11,539 bases of DNA, from the NCBI GenBank assembly GCA_030681075.1, contig JAUXUE010000065.1, forward strand, positions 1-11,539. Direction: 5' to 3'. Below the pieces are notes generated by a model. That model worked only from the letters and a program-made list of their open reading frames with translations. It searched no databases and was not told the origin of the DNA. The first letter of the stretch is position 1; each line of letters starts with the position of its first letter. This document shows, piece by piece, positions 7,661 through 11,539 of this stretch. The translations under genes and the position numbers were made by a program. Source of the DNA: Candidatus Amesbacteria bacterium. Lineage in GTDB: Bacteria > Patescibacteriota > Microgenomatia > CAZETR01 > Amesbacteraceae.

Positions 7661-7749
7661 TACTTTGGTGGCTTAATTAAAAATTGACTTTGAGATTGGT
7701 GAAGTCTCATATAACGCCAAAAATATAGATTAAATTTATAATACACTAA

Positions 7750-7959
7750 TTAATTAGAAATAGAAAGGGGTAAACGAAGTTTTAAGTCGTCGACCTCCCT
7801 AACTAGCTTCATATGTTCACGGTCTAAAAATATGTCCATTTCATCAACACGCTTGATAATCCTCTTCTCAGACATTTTTATCTCATTTTTTAAGTCATCC
7901 TTGGTGGCAAAAATACCCTTCAAAAGTTTGATATCCTCTTGATTTAATGTCGGAGCCAT
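7750..7959 (-). CDS. Small hypothetical coiled-coil protein (69 aa)
   Basis: Unrecognised 69-residue protein, highly charged and predicted helical. Residues 18-62 (FATKDDLKNEIKMSEKRIIK onwards) show a lysine/glutamate-rich pattern with hydrophobics spaced like heptads, as in a short coiled coil. There is no signal peptide, membrane segment or cysteine. Similar small ATKDDLK-type coiled-coil proteins are common in compact bacterial genomes, but I cannot assign a function. Support for its being real comes from a promoter just upstream: TCGACA, 17 nt, then an extended -10 TGATAACAT, then 6 nt to the ATG, which would make a leaderless mRNA. It lies 17 nt after the 82-aa gene on the same strand and 137 nt before thrS, so its transcript may also feed thrS. 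Confidence 0.65.
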   Translation of the reverse strand: MAPTLNQEDIKLLKGIFATKDDLKNEIKMSEKRIIKRVDEMDIFLDREHMKLVREVDDLKLRLPLSISN

Positions 7960-7965
7960 ATATCT

Positions 7966-7994
7966 ATGTTATCATATCATTTTGGTGGTGTCGA
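7966..7994 (-). promoter_or_regulatory. Promoter of the 69-aa gene, leaderless arrangement
   Basis: Minus strand: -35 TCGACA (7994-7989, one mismatch to TTGACA), a 17-nt spacer ending in TGA, -10 TAACAT (7971-7966), then 6 nt (AGATAT) to the ATG at 7959. The TGn before the hexamer makes an extended -10. A start 6-7 nt downstream of the -10 would coincide with the A of the ATG, so no 5' leader is expected. The -35 and upstream -10 region lie inside the 3' end of the 82-aa gene. Confidence 0.6.
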
Positions 7995-8225
7995 TTCGAT
8001 ATATTTAAGCTTGTCATCTATCCACTTTACTTCACCAAAGTTTAGTTCAACCTGGACAAATTGACCTATGCTCCAACCAGGGGCGATTATTTTATTTTTC
8101 AATTTATTAAATTCATCTCTACTCAGTCCTCCATAGAGCATTGCGTTATATACACGGCATAATATTTGTGCGCGTTCTTCGTGTTCTGGAAAAATCTCTT
8201 TAGGTATACTCTTTTTATATAGCAT
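7977..8225 (-). CDS. Hypothetical protein (82 aa)
   Basis: Unrecognised 82-residue soluble protein. The N-terminal half (MLYKKSIPKEIFPEHEERAQ, then a helix containing RVYNAMLYGGLSRDEFNKLKNK) looks helical. The C-terminal half (APGWSIGQFVQVELNFGEVKW) looks like short beta-strands with two tryptophans. There is no signal peptide, membrane segment or metal-binding motif, and a single cysteine. The ATG at 8225 is preceded by GAGGG only 3 nt away, too close for an ideal ribosome-binding site. Codon choice resembles its neighbours. It is transcribed divergently from nrdR and is followed 17 nt later by the 69-aa coiled-coil gene. The pair has the size and spacing of a small two-gene unit, but nothing in either sequence identifies it as, for example, a toxin-antitoxin system. 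Confidence 0.6.
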   Translation of the reverse strand: MLYKKSIPKEIFPEHEERAQILCRVYNAMLYGGLSRDEFNKLKNKIIAPGWSIGQFVQVELNFGEVKWIDDKLKYIESTPPK

Positions 8226-8244
8226 AATCCCTCGTCATTCTAGG

Positions 8245-8272
8245 AAAATATAGACTACCTTTTAATATCCAA
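8245..8272 (-). promoter_or_regulatory. Weak candidate promoter for the 82-aa gene
   Basis: Minus strand: TTGGAT (8272-8267), a 16-nt spacer, then TATTTT (8250-8245), about 19 nt before the ATG. The hexamers match consensus only partly, and this AT-rich divergent region could produce such a match by chance. Confidence 0.25.
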
Positions 8273-8287
8273 GCTTCACCTAAAATC

Positions 8288-8316
8288 TTTCATTAAATTT
8301 ATAAATATGGTATTCT
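8288..8316 (+). promoter_or_regulatory. Candidate nrdR promoter (extended -10)
   Basis: TGGTATTCT at 8308-8316 is an extended -10 (TGn plus TATTCT). A poor -35 (TTTCAT, 8288-8293) lies 17 nt upstream. The -10 ends 16 nt before the nrdR ATG, so the leader would be only about 10 nt. I found no recognisable NrdR box here. Confidence 0.35.
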
Positions 8317-8332
8317 ATGACTAGATATTGAT

Positions 8333-8752
8333 ATGAAATGTCCATATTGTACTTCAAGCCAATATTTTGTGACCAATTCCCGTGTGAGCGGTAACGCTAT
8401 TTGGAGACGGAGAAAATGTCAAAAATGCTTAGGTGTGTTTACGAGTATGGAAAAAATAACCTTGGGTAATCTAAAAGTAACCAAGAAATCCGGGATTGCC
8501 GAAAGATATGATTCAAATAAAATATTTTTGGGGATTTTCAGAGCTGTTAATGAGTCTAAATGGATCTCAAGAAATAAAGCCAGAATAATAACTAAAATCG
8601 TGACCGATAAAGCGGAACAAGAATTGATTAAGTTGAGAAGAGAATATATTTCCAGTAAGCAAATTGGTGGTATTGTCCTTAAAGTTTTAAAAGTTGCTTC
8701 AAACGAAGGCTACCTAAGATTTCTGCCCTATTTCAAGAGACAATCTTCTTGA
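8333..8752 (+). CDS. nrdR: NrdR-type transcriptional regulator (zinc ribbon plus ATP-cone)
   Basis: NrdR represses ribonucleotide reductase genes when its ATP-cone binds dATP/ATP. The protein has 139 residues, slightly short for the family (about 150). Residues 1-40 form a zinc ribbon with C3/C6 (MKCPYC) and C29/C32 (RRRKCQKC), including the NrdR signature SRVSGNAIWRRRKCQKC and a diverged FTTYE equivalent, FTSME. The ATP-cone spans about 47-130, from VTKKSGIAERYDSNKIFLG to IGGIVLKVLK and GYLRFLPYFKR. The last element usually reads VAYVRFASVYR, so the C-terminal part is diverged. The ATG giving MKCPYC is the standard start. No Shine-Dalgarno precedes it. It is divergent from the 82-aa gene, and its last 20 bp overlap the convergent nfo gene. 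No ribonucleotide reductase gene is in the window, so its targets are elsewhere. Confidence 0.88.
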   Translation: MKCPYCTSSQYFVTNSRVSGNAIWRRRKCQKCLGVFTSMEKITLGNLKVTKKSGIAERYDSNKIFLGIFRAVNESKWISRNKARIITKIVTDKAEQELIKLRREYISSKQIGGIVLKVLKVASNEGYLRFLPYFKRQSS

Positions 8753-9560
8753 GGTAATCAAGGTCTTTTTTGCGGGGACCGTCGCCATCTCCCGGAACTT
8801 CCAAAATTATGGGGCAATTTTCAATTTTCAATTTACAATTTGCAATAAATTTTCGCAGTATATCTTTTCCAATTTTTCCCTGACCCAAATTTTCGTGCCG
8901 ATCGACATGGGAATCAAACTCAGTCTTGGAGTCATTGAAATGAATGGCTGCCAAATATTTGATACCCACTTCATGAATAAACATATCCAATAGCTTGTCG
9001 AGAGGAATTCCTGAAGCCCAAGCGTGCTGGGTGTCGAGGCAAACTCCAATTTTGGGTTTGTCTCCTACCCGGTCTATAATTTCTCTAAGCTCTACCAAGT
9101 TAGCTCCGATAGTACCTGCCTGACCGGCAGCGTTCTCCAAAATAAGTCTTGTTCCTCTGGGACTACTGTCGAGGATATAATTGATCGCTGTCACGATCTG
9201 AGTAATCTTGGTTTCAAATCCACTTCCCTTGTGGCTTCCGACATGAAATATAGTTCCCACCGCTCCTATTTCACCTGCCAATTGCTGATAACTAATGAGT
9301 AAATCTCGGCTGGCGTTAACATAAGATTTGCTTTCAGAAGCCAGATTTACGAGATACGGAGCATGAAAGAAATGTGGCCCCATTTCATATTTTATTTTTT
9401 CTTGTTTGTATTTTTCTATCACTTTGTCACTTGGAGCTTGGTACTTGAGACTTCTAGGCGATGAAGCAAAAGTCATCAGGCAATTTGAACCCATTTTTGA
9501 AGCTCTTTCGATAGATTTGTCCAGGCCGCCGGCCATGCTTACGTGCGCCCCAATATACAT
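8733..9560 (-). CDS. nfo: Endonuclease IV (AP endonuclease)
   Basis: Zinc-dependent AP endonuclease of base-excision repair, cleaving 5' of abasic sites. It has 275 residues, a normal length. The TIM-barrel signature motifs are present: GAHVSMAGGL at the start, H66 in HAPY, H106 in HVGSHKG, E142 in LENAAGQ, D176/H179 in CLDTQHAWASG, H207 in HFNDSK, D220/H222 in VDRHENLGQGKIG, and E254 in ILEVPG. These correspond to the nine trinuclear-zinc ligands of the E. coli enzyme. The usual QIF..NPR segment is diverged (LMTFASSPRS). Residues about 238-249 (FIANCKLKIENC) are encoded by a 7-bp tandem repeat (8815-8842), an unusual insertion-like stretch in an otherwise conserved surface region. The ATG lies 6 nt after a perfect TATAAT, so the mRNA is probably leaderless. 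The 3' end overlaps nrdR by 20 bp. Confidence 0.96.
   Translation of the reverse strand: MYIGAHVSMAGGLDKSIERASKMGSNCLMTFASSPRSLKYQAPSDKVIEKYKQEKIKYEMGPHFFHAPYLVNLASESKSYVNASRDLLISYQQLAGEIGAVGTIFHVGSHKGSGFETKITQIVTAINYILDSSPRGTRLILENAAGQAGTIGANLVELREIIDRVGDKPKIGVCLDTQHAWASGIPLDKLLDMFIHEVGIKYLAAIHFNDSKTEFDSHVDRHENLGQGKIGKDILRKFIANCKLKIENCPIILEVPGDGDGPRKKDLDYLKKIVS
8815..8842. repeat. 7-bp tandem repeat inside nfo
   Basis: On the plus strand, four consecutive heptamers read CAATTTT, CAATTTT, CAATTTA, CAATTTG, followed by a decayed fifth (CAATAAA, 8843-8849). The period is 7, not a multiple of 3, so the nfo frame reads each unit in a different phase and produces ANCKLKIENC. The open frame is kept. 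Repeats of this CAATTTN kind turn up in many compact bacterial genomes in my general experience, but I cannot verify that here. Confidence 0.75.
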
Positions 9561-9566
9561 TGTGCC

Positions 9567-9572
9567 ATTATA
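9567..9572 (-). promoter_or_regulatory. nfo -10 element, leaderless arrangement
   Basis: Minus strand: a perfect TATAAT (9572-9567), then GGCACA (6 nt), then the nfo ATG at 9560. No good -35 hexamer is present at 16-18 nt. Transcription is expected to begin at or next to the A of the ATG. It lies back to back with the tRNA promoter on the other strand, 12 bp away. Confidence 0.6.
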
Positions 9573-9581
9573 CTCTAAAAT

Positions 9582-9590
9582 TGATATAAT
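9582..9590 (+). promoter_or_regulatory. tRNA-Val promoter, extended -10
   Basis: TGATATAAT: a perfect TATAAT (9585-9590) preceded by the TGn extended -10 element. It ends 12 nt before the mature tRNA 5' end, leaving a short trailer-free 5' extension for RNase P. The -35 region is poor (TTGTGC at 9560-9565 would need a 19-nt spacer). Confidence 0.6.
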
Positions 9591-9602
9591 TACTTAAGAT
9601 TC

Positions 9603-9674
9603 GGGCACTTAGCTCAGGAGTAGAGCATTGCATTGACATTGCAAGGGTCGGGGGTGCGAAGCCTCCAGTGCCCA
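9603..9674 (+). tRNA. tRNA-Val (anticodon GAC)
   Basis: A 72-nt cloverleaf. The acceptor stem GGGCACT/AGTGCCC is perfect (9603-9609 with 9667-9673), followed by discriminator A and no encoded CCA. The D arm is GCTC/GAGC with a 7-nt loop AGGAGTA. The anticodon stem TTGCA/TGCAA (9628-9632 with 9640-9644) closes the loop TTGACAT, with anticodon GAC at 9635-9637, reading Val codons GUC and GUU. The variable region is GGGTC. The T stem GGGGG/CCTCC has one G-U pair. The T loop is odd: TGCGAAG instead of TTCGAAT, so position 55, normally the near-universal pseudouridine, is G, and position 60 is also G. The strong promoter and intact stems argue for a transcribed gene. Its 3' end directly abuts the stop codon of the opposing M20 gene. 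Confidence 0.9.
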
Positions 9675-10907
9675 CTAAACTGAAAAGAATCTTTCACTAA
9701 ATTGTAAGCCGAGGTCTATGAGGTCGATTCTAAAGTTCTCATTATCACCATGCATGTTGCAGTCACTATTTGCGAGAGCTACAGATAAAGTATCTACCCC
9801 AAATATTTCTTTGATATCAGAAATAAATGGAATTGCCCCGCCAACATTTTGGAAAAAGACCGGTTTACCATAAATCCCTTCTAGGAGTTTTGCTGTCGTA
9901 ATAAATAATTCAGATGAAGTATTTAGTTTTACTGGATTGTGCAAACCAACTGCCTTTATTTCATACTCTACATATTTTGGCGTATTTGAAGCCACATAAC
10001 TTTCAAATAATTTTAAAATATCTTGCGGTTTTTGAGAGGTGACAATCCTGAAATTTAATCTGACTTCAGCAGTCGCCGGTACAATATTGGCAAAACCGGT
10101 ATCAATATATCCCGACTTAAAACCCGAAACTTCAATAGTTGGACACAAGCCTGTTTGGGTAAAAAAATCATATTTACCAATAGTCTTGATATCCATGCTG
10201 ACGGAAGCATTATTAGAAATTTGATCAGCTGTAATTTCATCCATACCAACGGTAATGGGCGTAATACCAGATACAAATTTTGCCAGTTCAAAAGCGGCGT
10301 TGGGAATTGCTCCGCCATATATTCCAGAGTGGACATTATTTTTGGCAGTTTTAAAAATAAGCTTGACATTAAAGCCTCCACGCAGAGAAGCTTCAATTGT
10401 GGGCCGGTCATTTATTATTTCCCCATCGGAAACCAAGACTATATCGGATTTTAATTTATCTTTGTGCAATCTTAATAGGTCTGACATGTCGTCGTTACCC
10501 GTTTCTTCATTACCTTCAATCAAAAACTTGATATTGTATTTAAGTTTGCCTTCGGAAGCCAATTTGCAGACAGTATAGATATGAATAAGATTTTGACCCT
10601 TATTGTCCACTACTCCCCGTCCGACGAGCCTGCCATCAATTTCTTTTAGATCAAATTGGTCACTTGGCTGAACATCGTAATGTCCATATATCAAAACTGT
10701 TTGAAAATCAGGATTAACAATTAAACTTCCAAAAACTATCGGATTGCAAGTTGGTCCCTGAATAAACTCCACAGTAAAGCCAAACTTTTGCAAATAAGCT
10801 TTTATCCATTCGGCAGTTTTGAGCATCTCGCCCTTGTATTGCGGATCTGTCGAGACACTCCTTAGCGCCACATATTCGGTCAATAAATTTTTGAAATCTG
10901 AGGTCAT
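9675..10907 (-). CDS. M20 family zinc metallopeptidase (dipeptidase/DapE/ArgE-like)
   Basis: Cytosolic co-catalytic zinc hydrolase of the M20 family, which covers dipeptidases, carboxypeptidases and amidohydrolases such as DapE and ArgE. It has 410 residues, a normal length. The metal and catalytic residues are all visible: H76 in YGHYDVQP, D101 in GRGVVDNKGQ (bridging), the E134/E135 pair in EGNEETG, D161 in VSDGE, and H386 near the C terminus in NMHGDNE. The dimerisation (lid) domain spans about 175-290 and includes H193 in NVHSGIYGG. The YGHYDVQP/GRGxxDNKG wording and NEExG resemble the dipeptidase branch more than DapE, but the substrate cannot be fixed from sequence. A peptide-scavenging role would suit a reduced genome; that is inference. 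The start at 10907 follows an extended -10 by 7 nt. The TAG stop abuts the tRNA-Val 3' end. Confidence 0.93.
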   Translation of the reverse strand: MTSDFKNLLTEYVALRSVSTDPQYKGEMLKTAEWIKAYLQKFGFTVEFIQGPTCNPIVFGSLIVNPDFQTVLIYGHYDVQPSDQFDLKEIDGRLVGRGVVDNKGQNLIHIYTVCKLASEGKLKYNIKFLIEGNEETGNDDMSDLLRLHKDKLKSDIVLVSDGEIINDRPTIEASLRGGFNVKLIFKTAKNNVHSGIYGGAIPNAAFELAKFVSGITPITVGMDEITADQISNNASVSMDIKTIGKYDFFTQTGLCPTIEVSGFKSGYIDTGFANIVPATAEVRLNFRIVTSQKPQDILKLFESYVASNTPKYVEYEIKAVGLHNPVKLNTSSELFITTAKLLEGIYGKPVFFQNVGGAIPFISDIKEIFGVDTLSVALANSDCNMHGDNENFRIDLIDLGLQFSERFFSV

Positions 10908-10914
10908 CCAGTAG

Positions 10915-10942
10915 ATGTTACCATATAGCGCTCTGAGGACAA
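10915..10942 (-). promoter_or_regulatory. M20 peptidase promoter, near-leaderless
   Basis: Minus strand: -35 TTGTCC (10942-10937, four matches to TTGACA), a 16-nt spacer ending in TGG, -10 TAACAT (10920-10915), then 7 nt to the ATG at 10907. TGGTAACAT is an extended -10. The predicted start is at or next to the ATG. It sits in the 47-bp gap between this gene and the end of the upstream broken gene. Confidence 0.6.
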
Positions 10943-10954
10943 AGCGTTAACCTT

Positions 10955-11129
10955 TCAATATTCAGTAATTATGTCGTCTTTAAATTGCATAATGTCATCT
11001 TTTATTCTTAGATAGTAATCTACCAAGGTAATGTTTCCTCTGTAACACGCTTGATCATGAAATTGATTATAGAAATTTGGAAAAAGCTTCTCAATATAGC
11101 CGTGTAAGTAATTTTGCGGCCATTTTTTT
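10955..11129 (-). pseudogene. Displaced 3' part of the right-edge gene, shifted out of frame at an A7 run
   Basis: After the seven-A run at 11129-11123 on the minus strand, a second frame stays open to a TGA at 10955-10957. It encodes about 56 residues of protein-like sequence, including WPQNYLHGYIEKLFPNFYNQ, then YRGNITLVDYYLRIKDD and a final TEY. It has no start codon or ribosome-binding site of its own, and its frame closes at TAA 11167-11165, just upstream. Removing one A from the run joins it in frame to the preceding coding sequence (ELGKK-WPQNY). I therefore read it as the true C-terminus of that gene, separated by an assembly or sequencing error, a real frameshift mutation, or slippage. 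The function of the family is unknown to me. Confidence 0.6.
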
Positions 11130-11539
11130 ACCAAGCTCTCTTGTAGATTTGGGTAATATTGACTTTAGCGCTCTTTTTGCAATTGTCCCTGTACCCCCTG
11201 ACCAATAATTAATTAATTCTTTTAGTTCAAATATTTTATGTTTCATGGCATAAGATTTTCGAATATTAGATCCAAAATCTCTAAATTTTATTGGAACTTC
11301 TAATCCAGTAGCTTGATGCAAAAGAGATACTTTTATTAAATCTTTAAATTTAAAACTACCTCCTCTTATCAAATATAATCCTGCTTGAACTTCTGGCGGA
11401 AATGTGTTGAACATGACGCCAAACAGTTCCACTTCATGAGGAGTCATGTCCTCGTCTGTAAATAGAAGTTTGATATCATCATATTGTTTACAAAAATGAC
11501 CTGTTTTGTCATACGCGTTAAAACATAAGCTTGGATTGG
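11091..11539 (-). CDS. Hypothetical protein, 5' end beyond window, ends prematurely at a probable frameshift
   Basis: The frame is open to the right edge of the window, so the gene starts outside. About 148 residues are visible, beginning NPSLCFNAYDKTGHFCKQYD. The ATG at 11447 is in frame, but coding-like sequence (KLLFTDEDMTPHEVELFG) runs through it, so it is probably not the start. The body contains FNTFPPEVQAGLYLIRGGSF and a basic region near SNIRKSYAMKHKIFELKELI. It has no membrane segment and no motif I recognise. The present TGA at 11091-11093 gives a basic end (KKMAAKLLTRLY) that is likely an artefact of a one-base shift in an A7 run; the other frame continues to 10955. I do not recognise the family. 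AT content and codon use resemble the rest of the window. Confidence 0.6.
   Translation of the reverse strand, partial: NPSLCFNAYDKTGHFCKQYDDIKLLFTDEDMTPHEVELFGVMFNTFPPEVQAGLYLIRGGSFKFKDLIKVSLLHQATGLEVPIKFRDFGSNIRKSYAMKHKIFELKELINYWSGGTGTIAKRALKSILPKSTRELGKKMAAKLLTRLY

Noticed and set aside
7660..7710. Leader peptide MRLHQSQSQFLIKPPK in the thrS leader
   Set aside because: It contains no threonine codon and has no ribosome-binding site, so it does not fit amino-acid-dependent attenuation; probably chance.
7613..7749. T-box riboswitch controlling thrS
   Set aside because: The UGGAACC stretch is faintly similar to a T-box bulge, but the AGGGUGGNACCGCG core and room for a specifier stem I are missing.
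8226..8332. NrdR box in the divergent region before nrdR
   Set aside because: No palindrome like acaCwATATwGtgt is present; only AT-rich sequence and weak promoters.
10039..10578. Several plus-strand and alternate minus-strand frames inside the M20 gene
   Set aside because: All overlap strongly conserved M20 sequence and have no family-like features.
1..11539. Alternative genetic code with UGA as glycine
   Set aside because: UGA ends several genes exactly at overlapping junctions, and no conserved protein needs an in-frame UGA.
1..11539. CRISPR arrays, insertion sequences, prophage or attachment sites
   Set aside because: No spaced direct repeats, transposase or integrase sequence was seen; the tRNA 3' end is followed directly by the peptidase gene with no duplicated tRNA end in the window.

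Overview
The window looks like a piece of a small-genome bacterial chromosome, most likely from the Candidate Phyla Radiation (Patescibacteria). The grounds are low GC, extreme gene packing, few Shine-Dalgarno sequences, apparent leaderless promoters, trimmed housekeeping proteins and small unrecognised coiled-coil genes. This placement is inference, because no rRNA gene is present. TGA works as a stop codon at several overlapping junctions, which argues against the UGA-recoded lineages (Gracilibacteria, Absconditabacteria).

Layout. Positions 2-1399 (+) hold the 3' part of a class A penicillin-binding protein. Positions 7612-1355 (-) are a six-gene translation operon in the order thrS-infC-rpmI-rplT-pheS-pheT, the same order as in E. 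coli. Every junction overlaps or is 1 nt apart, and the last gene overlaps the convergent PBP gene by 45 bp. Upstream lie a 137-nt thrS leader with attenuator-like inverted repeats and two small unrecognised genes (7750-7959 and 7977-8225, both -). Next come nrdR (8333-8752, +), nfo (8733-9560, -), a tRNA-Val(GAC) (9603-9674, +) and an M20 metallopeptidase (9675-10907, -). The window ends in an unrecognised gene that runs in from the right edge and whose frame breaks at a seven-A run.

The operon supplies two aminoacyl-tRNA synthetases (Thr, Phe), initiation factor IF3 and ribosomal proteins L35 and L20, so it couples tRNA charging to ribosome assembly and initiation. The most notable gene is thrS. 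Its product carries an N-terminal YbaK/ProXp-type tRNA-deacylase domain where the TGS domain normally sits, and it keeps the usual N2 editing domain. That gives it two potential editing sites in one chain. PheT has lost the N-terminal EMAP/OB tRNA-binding domain.

Three convergent pairs (PBP/pheT, nrdR/nfo, tRNA-Val/M20) overlap or abut at their 3' ends with no visible intrinsic terminator. At least three minus-strand genes (the 69-aa gene, nfo and the M20 gene) have a -10 element only 6-7 nt before the ATG, which predicts leaderless mRNAs. No CRISPR array, insertion sequence or phage gene was seen, and no gene-free stretch exceeds 300 bases.
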